The notes under the pieces: generated by a model
Database searches by the model: none
What the model was told of the DNA's origin: nothing
The model's input: the letters and a program-made list of their open reading frames with translations, nothing else
Shown here: positions 33,739-47,673 of the stretch, piece after piece
How positions within the stretch are numbered: position 1 is the first letter of the stretch
Layout: every line of letters begins with the position of its first letter
Source of the DNA: Apus apus
Taxonomy: Eukaryota > Chordata > Aves > Apodiformes > Apodidae
NCBI RefSeq assembly: GCF_020740795.1
Contig: NC_067285.1
Coordinates: 34,915,318-34,979,317 of the forward strand
Reading direction: 5' to 3'
DNA: 64,000 nt
Made by a program: the position numbers and the translations under genes

Positions 33739-36700
33739 ATGATCTCTCGGTACGCACGGAAGCCGGTGCCGCACGGAGCCGCGGAGATGTGAGTGGCCGC
33801 AGCCCCCCCCTCCCCGCCTCCTGCCCCGCACCCAGCTGAGGCCCCGCAGCTCCATCCCGCCCCGCCGGGCCCTGCTCGGGGGGCTGCGGGCCCGGCCTGC
33901 CCGCCGCTTGGCAGCAGAACGTATCAAACCCCTCCTCTGGCCTGCGTTTTTCCGCCAGACCCAAGCGGCAACTTGACCCGGAGGCGGTTTGTGGGGTGGC
34001 AGGAGGTTTAAACAGGCCTGGGCTGGGTGTTTTTAGCTCCTCTTCGTGCCAGCGCGTGTTCCAGCTCGCTCCGTTTGCAGCTGCTGTGACTTGAGTGGTC
34101 CCTCTTGTCCTAGACATCTAAACACTGAAAAAACAAAACCCAAACAAACCCGCAGGAAATGCTGTTTCTCCTGACCTGCCACCGCAGGGTTTGCTGGGCA
34201 CCCCAGCATTGAGAAGGGTAGGAGAAAGGGACCTGGGGGTCCTGGTGGACAGGAGGGTGACCATGAGCCAGCAATGTGCCCTTGTGGCCAAGAAGGCCAG
34301 TGGCATCCTGGGGTGGGCTAGAAAGGGGGTGGTTAGTAGGTCAAGGGAGGTTCTCCTCCCCCTCTATTCAGCCTTGCTGAGGCCGCATCTGGAGTGTTGT
34401 GTCCAGTTCTGGGCCCCTCAGTTCAGGAAGGACAGGGAACTGCTGGAAAGAGTCCAGGGCAGAGCCAGAGAGATGCTGAAGGGAGTGGAACATCTCCCTG
34501 ATGAGGAAAGGCTGAGGGAGCTGGGTCTCTTGAGCTTGGAGAAGAGGAGGCTGAGGGGCGACCTCATCAGTGTTTACAAATATGTTCAGGGTGAGTGTCA
34601 GGAGGACAGAGCCAGGCTTTGTTCAGTGATGACCAGTGATAGGACAAGGAGTAATGGGTACAAACTGGAGCAGAGGAGGTTCCATGTGAATATCAGGAAG
34701 AAGTTCTTTCCTGTGAGAGTGCCAGAGCCCTGGGACAGGCTGCCCAGAGAGGCTGTGGAGTCTCCTTCTCTGGAGACATTCAAACCCCCCTGGACACGTT
34801 CCTGTGTGATGTGCTCTGGGTGACCCTGCTCTGGCAGGGGGGTTGGGCTGGGTGATCTTTCCAGGTCCCTTCCAACCCCTAGGATTCTATGATTCTATGA
34901 TTCTATGGTTTGATGATAACTCCCCAGCAGGGCCAGGGACCTTGTATCTGCTCGTGGAGCTGCAGCTCAGCGCACGACACGTGGAGTCCAAAGGAAGACG
35001 CTGATTTCTAAGCCAAGACCTTTTACCTCCACCTTTAGCCTGGACTCAGCTCCGTAGGTGTTGATTCTTAGAAGTAACGCCACGTTCTGCTTCTCGTTCT
35101 AGACAAGGGCTTCCCAAACACGCCCTGCGGCATCACCCGCTGCCGGAACCCCCAGCTGAGCTGTGCCCAGCTGCCCCCGGGCTGGGAAAACGTGGAGAGA
35201 GCTCCAGGTACTTGTCAGAACAGAGCAGGAATCTTTGGAGACGATGGCAAGACGGGCACCTCTCTGCAGAGCTACCTGTACAGAAGGGCTGCAGTTGGCT
35301 GGGTGCTGCCTCAGGGCTGTATCACTGCAGAACACGTCCCTCCTGTCCTGGAAATAACAAAGAGTGTGTCCGTGTTCCCAGGTAACCTGGGTCATCTAAT
35401 TTTGTGGCAGAAACGAGAGAAGAAAAGGTAAAAGTAATTCCTGAGGGGTGCAGAACCAGGGCTATGGAATAGTCTGAGAGATAATGTTTGGGAAACCCAT
35501 CTTGTCCGTGACCTCCAGGCTTCCTGTGTCACTCAGGTGATTAGGAGTTAGTTAGAATTATTATGACTTCTGCTGAAATGCCTCTGAACTAAATATTTAC
35601 CCTCTGAAATCCATCGCTGCTGGGACCTGCTCTGGTCTATCTATGCCTCTATGTACAGAAAGGAAAGTTTATTACCCACTTTATTTGTCTCAGGGATTAT
35701 TTGTCTCGGGGATTATTTGTCTCTGGGGGGTGGGGTATGTGTTTCTTCCTTTTGTTGGTTTTTTTTTTCCTCTCAACCTGTGCATTTCAGGGAGCCTGAA
35801 GCCTGGAAGGAATCTGGTAGCCCTCCTGTCACCCCAGCTGATGGTGGGAGTTCCTGGTGTGCTAGAGGGAGCTGTGCTGACACCCCCACTGAAGGCAGCT
35901 CTGTCTTCTCCTGGGGCTACGATGTGAGTGGAGCAGACCCACCCAAGCCACCTGTAGCACAGTGGGTAGAAAGGCATTTGGCAATTGCCACTGCAGATTC
36001 ATTTCGGGAGAAAATTCAGGAGCCAGGACAGTGGTTATAGAAAACACATCCTTTTTTTTACCTCTTTCCCCATCTTTCCTTTCTGGCAGATCGAATTGTG
36101 TGAGGCTCATATTATTAGCCAGTTAATTTTCTGCATTTCCACCCAAAACTTTGGAATTGCAAATAATTTAATGCACGGGTCTGTCTACACAAGATAAGAA
36201 GTGCTGTTGTTGTGGAATCCCAAAGATGAGGGGATGCCTCTCAGACACTTGGTGTGACTTCAGCAAACCTCTTCATGCTTGTAATTTTCTCAAAACACAG
36301 TCAGCCCCATAAACATTATTTCCATTTAGCAATAGATGGTTTATTCCCCATCTACCAAGACAAAATATGTTCCTGCTTTCTGTGAGGTGAGATGGAGCTG
36401 TTCAGATTTAAATTACCCACGAGCTGACCCTGTTTCCTTGCTACCAGGGAACAAAGATCCTGAACATTTCAGTCTGCATTGCTTCTTGTTTTGCTGTTTT
36501 CTGTGGACATGGCAAGCAACACACTTTCCATCTCACTCAAATGTTGCCGAATTTTATCCCTCCTGTTCTGATTTATATAAATCACTGGTTTTAACTCGAT
36601 ATAATATGACAGATATTTCTAAATGTTTTAGTAATTTTTATGTTGTGTCAGTGTGAGCTTTTCTTTGTAGCTGCCATCAGTCCAAACAGAGCCCTGCATC

Positions 36701-39700
36701 ATCTCTTTGGGGGGGGAAATTCCTTGAAGTTAAATGTCTTCCTATGCAAAATAAAGAAACTTTAAACCAGTTCCACTAAGCTTAAAACAAACAATTGTCT
36801 TTTTCAATTATAAAAAAGAATCAGTTAAAAAAAAAAACAAAACAACCCCTCTGCATGCTACTCACTGGTAGCACTCATACTGGATGACTTTCCTTTCCAG
36901 GAATTTGATAAAGCTGCCACACAACAAGTTGAGCAAATGTTCAGAGACATTGATGAGTTTCTCTACGAGCAGAAGGACAATGTGCATGTTGAGGGACTGC
37001 GGGAGGAATGCCAGCAGTGGACATCCTACTTCCCTCACCTCAGGTATTTGGTTAACAGAGTAATGCCAGAGCCATCACAGGGTGATGAAAGGGCAGGGAT
37101 GCAAACCTTTGCTTTTAAAATGTCAGTTTTATGCAGTTAAATGGCAGAGATAAAGAGATGACTCTGGTGTTCTGCCTGTTGCTGTCACTAATAAGCCTTC
37201 TCCTGTCTCACATGTTTCCTTGCCAGAGGGTTGTTGCTGTTTGCAACTGACTTGGCCTTAACATAGCAAAATTCTCTTAGAAAAAGTGTATGGTAGAGCT
37301 AAAAGCCAGATGATTCAGGTAAATGAAAAATCCTCCTACCCCAGCTCAGCAGTACCAGTGGCTGTCTGGAATCTTACATTTTAATCTTCATTGCGTGTAC
37401 TTCAACAGTTTTGTCCATATGCAAAAGTCTTAGGAAGGAGGAAATTCTTCCCTGTGAGGGTGGTGAGACCCTGGCCCAGGTTGCCCAGGGAAGCTGTGGC
37501 TGCCCCATCCCTGGCAGTGTTGAAGGGCAGGTTGGATGGGGCTTGGAGCAGCCTGGGCTGGTGGGAGGTGTCCCTGCCCATGCAGGGGGGTTGGAACTAA
37601 ATGTTCTTTAAGATCCTTCCAATCCGAACCAGTTTATGGTTCTAGGATATGGTTCTAGGAAGTCTTACAATGAGCAGAGCCTAAAGAACCAAGATTTTCT
37701 TGCTGTATTTCCCTGACTGGCAGCAATCTGTGAGGGGAAACAACTGAACCCACCCTGACCATCGCCCAGGGAGCTGCAGAGCTTCCCTACAGAACTTTTA
37801 GGATGTGCTGCTGTGTGTTTGTAATCTCACAGAGTTCAGTCATCTGACTTCCAGCATGTCCTGATTCAGTGACCCTTTGCCTTGGCAGGGTTGTGGGGAG
37901 GCAGATTGTGATCCCCACGGATGAAGGGTATGGCTGGTATTCGAGTTCACCTTCGGGCAGTTCGGTGTCCGCAGACGTAAGTTCACCTCGAGAAAAAGAT
38001 TCCAGTGAGTAAGTACCAGTGGTTCATCCAGACCCTACCAAGGTGGGAAGGTAAATGTGTTCCCAGTGGACTGCAGGGACAGGGCTCCTGAAATAGGAAG
38101 CCTGTGCTGCTGCTGCTGACTTCTGAAGATCGATTTGTTGTAGCTGCTCTTATTGCTAATCATCTGGTCGGTTTCTACAGGAGTTCAAAAAGCACAAAGC
38201 ACTACATTAGTACTGCTTTTGCTATTGAATGTCTTAGAATGTGTTTTAATTAGCTTTGAATCTTTTTTTTTTTTCCCCTGAAGTTTCAAGTTTCTTAGCA
38301 AGAATGAAAAATAGCCAAACCAAAAGAGCTTTGGCTGTAATACAGAATGAACTGCCCTCCCTTGCTTGGCCTCAGCTCCCCTGTTGCCTCTCAGCTCCCC
38401 CAAGTGCTGCTGTTTGAAGTGGAATAACAACTTCTTTTCCTTTCTGCTTTCTGGAAACTCTTCACCTGTTCAGAATGAGTGTTTTTGGCAAGAAGGTCCC
38501 TCTTGCTGTTACCCCCCTTCACAAAAGGGCAACCCGCTCCACGTCTCCGACCTCGTGCTCTCCAGAGAGTGAGGAAGGTGAAGATGGAGTGATTGTCTCT
38601 GAAGGCATCGTGGAGGAATATTTTGCATTTGACCACAGAGATGTGTAGGTATTGAATATTAAGACAGCAGCTAGTACCAGTGTCCTGGGATTTCTGCTGT
38701 TAGGTACACATCTATCTATCTATCTGTCTATCTATTTGGTTTCGATGTTGGTTGATAAGGTCTGTGATGACTTTATCCCTTTTTGTGTTTCCTCTAGAGA
38801 ACTTCCAAAAGCCTCAGGTTGCTGGGACTTCTCCCAGTCCATTTCCTAGAACAATTTTATTTTGCTCAATCATTTTCCTGAATTTCCTATGGTCATCTGT
38901 CTTACTAGTCATTTTTGTGCCCAGTTTAAATAGTTTTTTCCATTATAACTAAGAGCCTGCTAAATATTGACATATTTAATAAAAGCATTTATTTTTTATA
39001 CTAAGTCAGATTAATCCTTTTTTCTTATGCACTAGCAGTGTGCTGCTGTGATTATCTACTAGCATTTAGGCTGAAATGGTACCTTTCGAGGTTTTCAGTG
39101 GTAATTTAAAAATTAGAGTGGATTGGATGCCTAACAGGAAAAAAATGCCACTATTTCCATCTTAAGAAGAAAGGATTAAGGGTGGTATAAAGAGGATTTT
39201 TTTTCCCCTTTACTTTATTCAACCCAACAATATGAACATATGGCCTGGGTAATGATGGTTGAAGAATTAAGAGCTTTTTCTAGTGGCATCTCTTTTTTTC
39301 AAGGTCTGTAGCTTTTTGATGTTCAGTACTAATTCAGGAGCAGATATGAAAGCCAGAATAACTGTGCTTGCATCTGTATTGTTTCCTCCCTTCTGTAGAG
39401 TTTCTTTTGGCAGATGAACATACATTTTTTTGAGCAGTGGCCTTCCAGATTTCACACTTCAGAATACCTCTTGCATGGTGGAAGAGTCCAGAGGCCACTT
39501 GCTGCTGTGATTTGTGGTTTTTCTCCCCTCTGATTTGATTTCTTTTAATTGTCTAAAACTGAATCAAGCCCTGAACACCTCCTGGCTGGGAGAGCAGCAG
39601 GCTGAGCATGGCATTAAACAGGCAGGAGTGGTAACATTCCTCTCTCTTTTCTCCAGAGTTCTGTAGTGATGTTAGATATGGAGCCTAACAGTGTGATGAA

Positions 39701-42700
39701 CAAATCCCACTGTAACCACTGCTGTTTGTTTTAAAATGGAACTTTGATCTCCTTGGTCAATTATGTCTCATTCATGAAGTTATCACTCAGTATGTGGAAA
39801 CCAAGGTGTGCAGTGATAAGGTGATTGTCTCAGTCCTCTCTCATTTAGGTCAGGGGTAGATTCTGGAGGAGACAAAAGTTCAGGTGCCCAAGGGGCAGAA
39901 ACTTGCTTCTTTAGACTGTTACTTGAAGCTGCTGCCTATTAAACTATCAGCTCTCAGAAGATAATACTGTGTGGTAAATACAAAACTCCTGAACTAAGGT
40001 CTGAAGTTTTGGCAGCTGCCTTGACCTTCTTCAGTTTAAGAGAAAGCAGAACAGAAATGCAGCCTCAGCTGATGTCTGACTCCTATTCATTAAATGCAAC
40101 AATACACAGGAGACAAAGAAAATGTGTTCATGGTCATGCTCATGTTTTTACAGGGAGGAGGAGCTGCATGAGAGGAAAATGGGGCTCTCCTCTGGTAGAC
40201 GGAAATTGGGGTTTCCTCCTGTCTCTCCATATTCCTGCATGAAGGATTCTGTGCTCACGTTCGTGTTTGATGATGTGTGGAGTGAAGTCCTAGGCTGCAT
40301 GGAAGAGTTAATCTGCAGACACTGGGAAGGGTCAGCCTCTGGTAAGGATCACAGATCCACTGAAGACGTGAAACAGAATTTCAGTGACTTAACTTGGCAG
40401 GGGTGCAGTAAGAGAGAGGGAGATGTATTTGGGAATAATCTCTCTGGGGAGAGAAAAGGTGGTTTTGATGACAGACATGCCTTCAAAAGATTTAATAGAG
40501 CTTAGCACTTAAGAGGGCTCTCCTTAAAAAAAATGTGGATTTGTAGCACTGTCCGCAACCAGCCATGCCAACAGTCTGTATTTACAGGAATTTTCTCTTG
40601 CTTTGCATAGATGACGAGAAAAATATTTTAACAGTAGAAACCATCAGAGCAGATGGTGGAAGGCCTCTGCAGCTTGATCCTCTGCCAGCTTTGTTGCCTC
40701 GTGTGCCACACACGAAAATGCCCCCAGTGGCAGCAGATGTGGTAAGTATTTTTAGCCAGCTGGTTTGTGTGGGGACAGATCGATACAGCGTTACCTAAGC
40801 AAGCAGCCTGGAGTGCAGCAGGGGACTGTGCAGACACGTAACTAGCTTGGATGCTGTGTCAGTGCTGACTGTCCTTTCTGACACTTTTTAAGTTCTGTTA
40901 TTCCTCAGTGGCAAGTTTTAAGTCTTACTTTCCTCTTTAAGACTTAATATTCTAGACACGCGCTCGATAACCACGTGGTGGCTGTTCAGTCGTGACCTTG
41001 TGCTTTCTGCATTTCAATATTGTTTGACCCAAATAGTGAGATGGAGCACTGTGTGGGGCTGAGATCCTGTTCTCACCAGTGTATCCATAGCTAACTCATC
41101 AGACAACAGAGGACAAATACCTCAGGGCAGTTGCAAAACAGGGTTGTGTTTTTTTTTCTCAGACACGGAATTTTACTGTTTAAATCTGCTTTAGATGATC
41201 TGCTCCTAAAGTGGTGAGCACCACAGCAGTATCTGTTTGTTCTGTTTTAATTCAGCTCTTCCCTTCTCATTTCTTTCTTTCTTTCTCCTTTATTTCCACC
41301 CCTGCCTCCTCCTCGTGTTCCCCTTCACTGTGTGTGTAGTGCCCAAAAACCAGATGTGGCCGCAAAAGCAAAAAGAGGAGAAAAGCACCTCAAGTATGTA
41401 CATTGGAGAGATGGAAGCTGGTATTTTCTGTTTGCTGTCCTTAAGGAGGGTGGAATTTGGTGTTTTGCCAGATCAGTCTGTATTCCAGGGAAGGAGCTGG
41501 CAGTTCTGGTCTTGACATAAAATGTCAGCCTACGTGGAAAATGAGTTTTGAAAAGCTTCTGATTATAGCCATGGCTGGAAGGTGCTGTCATGCCAAATGG
41601 GAAGCTCAGTTGGAAAACATCAAGTATGGCACAGCATGGTGGGGTACAGTTTGTAAGCACCACCTTTTGCAGGGAAAATGGAGTGCTAAAGATGCTGGTC
41701 TTAAATGGGGAAATAATCCGAGTGTGGATCTGGGTGTCACGGAAGAAATTAATTTCTTTCCTCCAAAATTATTTACAAGGGCAAAATCTGTACGTATGTG
41801 TGCATGTCTCTGCCAAACAGTAATTCACTTGGTTATTTTTGAAACTTTCAGGTGAATGTCTCCCAAGGGTCAAGTAGTGGCTCTCAACACAATCTAAATG
41901 GCTTGATGGTGATTCATGGGATCCAGTTACAGCAAAGGAATCTGCCTGCAGTGGAGAAAACACTGTAAGAATGACACATTGTTGTAAAGTAGAGCACGCT
42001 CACAGTGAAAGGGATTCAACCCAAACCATTGTGAGGTCACTTCCTACACTGGAAAAAGCAACTCTCCATTCTTTTCCTGCTTGTTTCTGTGTTTATTTGT
42101 CCTCTATGGAACAAGTAGGCTCCTAGTGCAGGTTTGCTGTTTGCTGCTGGTTTAGCACTCAGGGAGGAGCTGTGGCGTTACTGTTGGCACTCACTGGTGT
42201 CATGAAAAGAGATGAAGCTCAGAACAGGGCAGAGAAACTGACTTGCTCAGTTCCTAGAAGGGTATTTGGGTTAGATCTGGGCTATGGGTGTGAAAACTGG
42301 TGTTGAGAGGGTTTTTTAATCTGTATTGCGATGATTTATTTTTACTTTTATACTGCAGCCTTCATAGTTTAGTAAAAAAAAGAAAGGCTTCTTTTTTTCT
42401 TTTCCATTCCCTACTGGTTCCTAATGTGGCTGTAAATGAGTTAACATAATTATGTTAAAAAATTAGAACCCATCATCTCTCTGCACACTGTCCCTGTCAC
42501 CTGTAGATGAGTGCTTTGATGGCAGGGTAGCTACCAGTCATGTTGACTCTATCTCTTCTGGTGTTGTAATTCCTGTCTTAGGGAGCTGGATGACAGACGG
42601 CCAGGCTCCAGTGCCACCCTCTCCACCAGGGTGTGGCCAAATCGTCCCCTGGAGCTCAGCACATCATCCCTGTCACGACCCACCAGGAGGTGGAACCCAC

Positions 42701-45700
42701 CACCACGGACCCTGCACCCCATCCACATGAGCCCCTCTCGCACCGGGACCCCGGGGTCCGTGGACGAGCTCTTCAGAGGAACCCGACTGTATGTTCTCCA
42801 GGCAGTTCCTCACTGCAAGTTACATAGGTTATATTGTGTAAGAACATGATTTGATGAAGGAAATGAGCTGCCCCTTCAAGCACAATCTCCCCCGAGAAAG
42901 CAGAGCTGCTGGAGCTGATGTTTCCTCTGCCACAAGCTGCAATTCCATGACTCACACGCACGTCCAGGGAGTTTTGCACACAGACTATAGACCTCAGCCT
43001 GTCCAGCACCAACAAAGCAAATGCCACCAGCTCCTTCTTGCCACCAGCTTGCTTTTTCTATCACCTGTTTTCAGGGTTAATTTCAAAGCCTGCTGGTTTT
43101 GGAGGTCAAAGGGCCTGTTGCTGTCCCAGCCCAGACTGGGCACTAAGGAAGGTGCTCATCTGAGATAGATTAGGACTGACCAAAGGACTCTTCATGAACT
43201 CAGTGAACCCACAGTCACATCTAGAATATCTTACTGTTGTTTGGCTTAAGGGATCTGACTAAATAAAGTGATTTCCAGGGGCTACAGGCTATTGGGAAAC
43301 AATGCAGGGTTTAATATACTTTTATATTCCACATGTGTTGTAAATTGACAGTTTAGTTTTGCAGTTTTCCTGTAAACTCATCCAGCCTGTTATTTTTTTG
43401 TCATGCCCTGTTTGGAAACTTGTTCCTTGTCCCCTCACAACTGATGTTTCTACTTGCAATATTTTATGTTCCTTTTCAAGTTGCAATTTACACAGTTATC
43501 AACATCTACCCTTTATTACCATATATGTCTGAATGTATGTAGAGAGCACAAGGAAAGTCTTTTTTAAGATGCTGAGTATAGTTTGAAGCTTTTCTCATGT
43601 ATTCTTACAGAATTCAGTCAGCTCCAGAACATGTACAGAGCTAAGGCCTCTTGACCATTTGTAGCACTTCTCAAACACACAGTAATATACAGACACCTTC
43701 CACCTGAAAAGGCTTTAATATGAAAAGCCTGGATCTAGAAAATAGAACTCAAGCCTTTTACATTCCTCCTGTGACCAACACTGAATTTTATATTTTGTGC
43801 ACTTGAAATTGGTTTAGCTCCTTGAGGCTTCTAAAAGCCTCTTGCACCTGTTCCTTCAAATGCTCAAAATATGGAGAAGACAGAAGCCTTGTTTTTATTT
43901 GATGCCTGTAATAAGAGAGAGCCACAAGGTGCATTTGCATGATGTAGCTTTTTTACTTGCTCTGCTTAACATATGGCCCTGCTGCTCTTAGCCTAGAGGG
44001 GCTCACTCTCTGCTCTCTTCAGTTGCTAGGCTGAAGTTAGGACTGAGGAGTCCTTCATCCTAAAGGATGTGAGCAAAGAGCAGACCATAATTCCATGTCT
44101 GGGAATAGGCAGACAAGACTTTACCATTTCTACACACACACCTTCATTTTGCGGTGCCCTCTGCTCAGCACCCTCCTTCAAAATGCACTGGACAAGGTGC
44201 GTTTGAGCCCAAGTAGCTCCCACATACCCCCATTACCAGGACTTCTGCTGGGGAGCTCCTCCTCACTTTGCCTATATGCTTCATATGAAACACTATGAGA
44301 ACTAGACATTTGTGTTCATAGATGGAAAAAGATTCCTGCCAACCTTCACCCCTCTGCAGAGCTCTTTTAAACCTGCTCTCAACCTAACACCGGCACCTTG
44401 CAGCCAACTTCTGCAACTTATTTTTGACCTGTTTTTTCTACAAACAAACTGATAATATCTAGGTGCCTTTACAGGATGCCAAACACAGAAACTGAATGTT
44501 TGTTTTTTTTTCCTGTTCTTATTGCTGCATTTCAGTCTGACTGCACAGGAGCAGCTCACCTCACCCTCGCCACTGCTGCTGAACAGAAATACTCTGCTGC
44601 CACCCATCCCCACCAGCTCTGGGGCAGAGCACGCGAGCGCTGCAGGATCCCAGAGGCAAATGGTAACAGGGACAAGAATTTCATTTCATTATTGAACAGT
44701 CTAAAGCTGTTATCACTGTTGATCACGTTGCCAAACCCAGGCGTTCAGACTTGTTACCTTGTCAGTGGCAGCAGCTGAAATACGCGCACGAAACCTGTGG
44801 TATCAATTTTGACTCGCAGCATCACCCAGAGTTGAATACTTGCATTCCAGTCAGTGCCAGAATGTTTTCCTCCCCATAAGCAGAGCCAGAGGGATGAACT
44901 TGGGCAATTAATTTTCATTCCTAAGCTCATTATTTTAAATGTCCTGCTGCAGTAAGAAAAAGTCCTGTGTTTTGCTCTGATGCAGAAATCTCGAAGGAGC
45001 TCCAGTCGGGCTCAGAGTGTGACAACCCAAGAAGATCCCCACCAGCAGCTGCTCATCTTGCCTGATCACCTCTCCAGGCCCAACACAACCACTGCCTTCT
45101 TGGTAAAGCATGGCTAATTATTCCCAGTCATCCTTAGCTACTGAAGAGGGTGCCCTGACAATTAAGACCTGCAAGTGTGAGACACTTGTGGAATAAGTAT
45201 TATTATAGGTATGACATTCAGTCTTGTCATCTGCACTGGTAATCTAGCATCTTCTGTGAAGGCTGAAGAAGACCTGAGAAGACTTAAAAGTTCTGCACAG
45301 ATTAAGGGGTCACTCCTACAGCTAAATTCAGAAACACAAAGGCAGCAGAGGCTTCATGGCTTTCTTTGCTGCACTGTTAACATCCAGCCTGTTTCAGTAT
45401 CAAATGCTCTTGGTTTAATTTACTGGAACATCTACTGAACTGGTATCTAGTCCTATCTAACAAAGGCTTTTTATCTGAGCTTCAAAAGCTGTCATTTCAA
45501 CTGTAGCTTTTGAATAGCTGCCGATTTGGTTTGTGTATCATGTCAACATCCTTGCCAGTTCAGTGTACAAACTTTCTAAAAGCTATTTTGAAACAGCCAT
45601 TTCCAGAAGTGGTGAGAATACCTTTAAGTGGCCCAGTTAATTGCTTTTCACAATCCAAGAGTGTTACAAAAGTGTATTTTTTAGTCTGTAGGAGATGAAC

Positions 45701-47673
45701 TTGAGGTTGATTTAACCTAAAGTTAAACTTGTAAAAGCTCTGCTTGGACTTTTGGAACATCTTACGAATGAGGAAATGTGTATGTGTTGACGTAGTTTGT
45801 ATTATAATCTTGATGCTCAGCATTTTTCATGCAAAGATAAATAACCTGAACTGTCTTTTCAGCCAGACCCACAGCACCGCCGTTCTTGCACGGTTATTGA
45901 TTATAGCAATCAGTCCTGGACAAGGAGAGGATCAGCAGGTTCAGGTATGTTCATCAGCCACAGAATTTAATAAGGTCAAGCAAGAAATAGGCTTCTGGGA
46001 CAGGGATGTGTTTCCTACACATTGAGGAGGTTTTTCAGACTTCTCTGTTATGCTTTCAGTTTTCCACGATAAGTTTAATACTTGCCTATAAAGTATTTTT
46101 GGGTAGGGGTAGGTTTTGTGTTACCACCTAAGATTTAAAATCATTTAAGCAGGCTTAATAAAACAAGCACCACAACTTCCATGCCAGAGTTCAGAGCAGG
46201 AGTTGCCAATTTAAACAGAAAGTAGGAGAAACTCTGCTCCTCAGCTGTACAGCTAGAAGGAATTGCATTATGCCCCAAAACCTCTTACTTGCTCTATCTG
46301 GAAGGGCCTGTACTAGATCTTAGAATTGCACTAGATCAACTCCAAGTATATGTTAAAGCCAGTAACTGTACCAGTACAATTCACATGTATGCTCTGAAAT
46401 CATAAATGTGGTTGTACTGTTTAATTTGTAACAAATGCATGAACTTTGTGGAGTTACTTAGCATAACCTAAAGTGAAGGTCATCTAAAATGACTTGTTTT
46501 TAATTGATCAAGGTACCTAGGCAGCATTTTTGTTGCAAATGTAATACATACTCTTCCCTCCAGTTTCCTTTCCCTTCCTTGGCTGCAAAGTCATCTCCTG
46601 AAATTGTTAAGGGTTAATAGACAAAAACCACAAAACAAGCCTGGTTGTGACTGCAGAGCTATTCTGAAGTGAATATGAAGATTATTTTCAAAGTATTTTG
46701 ACTCTTACCTTCAGAAATCTAGGTTTTGACCTCCTGGCACACACAAGGGCTAGTTTAGTCAGGTACAAAGGTAGTTTGTTCAGAGATCATGGTAGAGCAG
46801 TGTGCCCTGAACAGCTTTTCTGAATGCCCTCTGTGCAGCTGGCAACTGAGTTCACCTTCAGCACCCCCTCTTAGCTTCAGCATCAAGCCAAGTGTCACCT
46901 CCACCTGGAAAGGGGGGCAGAGAGCAGGGCATTCAAGGCACTGCCTGAAAACTGGATCTGTCAAGTCAAGTTGCACTGGATTCCTTTCATGGCAGTGTTC
47001 TGGGATTCCTTATGGAGTTGTCAGAATTTCCCACATGAAAATATACTAACAAGAGAGGACTGAAGCGGCAAAGGTTAAGGTAACAAGTACAAGGTGAATT
47101 ATTAGAGAACAGAAAGGGACAGACTGGCCTACCACCACTAATATAAGTGGTACCAGAGGCAACTCCAGTTTAATAAAGGCACTAAACTGAAGTAACATGT
47201 TTTTAAACAAGGAGTGGTTCCTACTGAAATAAAAGTACCTCCTTCCCCTCCTGCAAAAATCACCTCAGTATCTTTAAATGCAAGATGAGTTTTATGACTT
47301 AAAAGTAAAATTGAAATCAGCAGAAGAACTCTGTAGACTGAAGAGTTCATGCGAGATGAAGGAATACACTAGTTCCCTGCAATGTAGAAACTAGGAAAGC
47401 ACACACTTTGCCCCTTTTGGAAGGGCCAGTCACTCTCTTCCAAGCTGCCAAGTTACACATGATGCAGCTGATAACCATGCATTGGAATAAAAGCCCAAAA
47501 CAAGCCTTTTAGGTTTAAGCTAAAGGATATGTGTTTGATACTTCAAGTTTTAATACTGTCCAGAAGTCTTAAAAGTTGTACATGATCTGTGTTTATTAGG
47601 TCTTCAGCTGCACAGTTCTGTGAAAGGCCACAGACGAAGTGGGTCAGTGACAAAAAGCAAACAGGGATTCTGA
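33739..47673 (+). CDS. FAM149B1: FAM149B1, ciliary protein with DUF3719, 14 (or 15) exons
   Basis: Exons: 33739-33788, 35103-35207, 35791-35923, 36901-37043, 37889-38008, 38474-38644, 40154-40341, 40611-40741, (optional 41340-41393), 41852-41964, 42582-42788, 44536-44662, 44986-45102, 45863-45944, 47600-47673. The product is 586 aa without the optional exon, 604 with it (human 582). FAM149B1 is required for normal cilia; human mutations cause a Joubert-type ciliopathy. Recognition segments are [11 protein letters not shown] (start), [14 protein letters not shown] in the DUF3719 region (about residues 130-144), [16 protein letters not shown] (225-239), [10 protein letters not shown] and [10 protein letters not shown]. 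The chosen start matches the mammalian MISRY start. An ATG at 33594 in another frame would form an overlapping upstream open frame if the transcript includes it. CR1 copies lie in introns 1 and 4. Confidence 0.94.
34187..34912 (+). mobile_element. CR1 LINE with long open ORF2 end, FAM149B1 intron 1
   Basis: This is the best preserved CR1 in the window, about 725 bp. It keeps an open frame of about 210 codons (34191-34823) for the C-terminal end of the reverse-transcriptase ORF2 (for example [17 protein letters not shown]) and a perfect terminal tail of three ATTCTATG-type repeats (34883-34908). The open frame and clean tail suggest a fairly recent insertion. It is in sense orientation within FAM149B1 intron 1. 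It is not a host gene. Confidence 0.95.
37427..37655 (+). mobile_element. CR1 LINE 3' fragment in FAM149B1 intron 4
   Basis: The fragment includes GAAATTCTTCCCTGTGAGGG, CCCAGGTTGCCCAGGGAAGC and the terminal GGTTGGAACTAAATGTTCTT with a decayed tail. It belongs to the same subfamily as the fragment at 60123-60320 and differs from the 34187 copy. Confidence 0.9.
38711..38736. repeat. (CTAT)n microsatellite
   Basis: About six TCTA/CTAT units with one CTGT interruption, in FAM149B1 intron 6, 65 bases after the exon 6 donor. Confidence 0.9.
41340..41393 (+). other. FAM149B1: Possible optional FAM149B1 cassette exon
   Basis: A long pyrimidine tract ending TGTGTGTAG precedes 54 bases that stay open in the FAM149B1 phase ([18 protein letters not shown]) and end at CAA|GTATGT, a good donor. 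Phase 0 at both ends lets it be included or skipped without a frameshift. The human protein aligns better without it, and its residues match nothing I know, so it may be an optional exon or a decoy. If used it adds a KKRRK basic cluster. Confidence 0.35.

Noticed and set aside
34191-34823. A 210-codon open frame as a possible host gene in FAM149B1 intron 1
   Set aside because: It is the C-terminal part of CR1 ORF2 followed by the CR1 3' tail.
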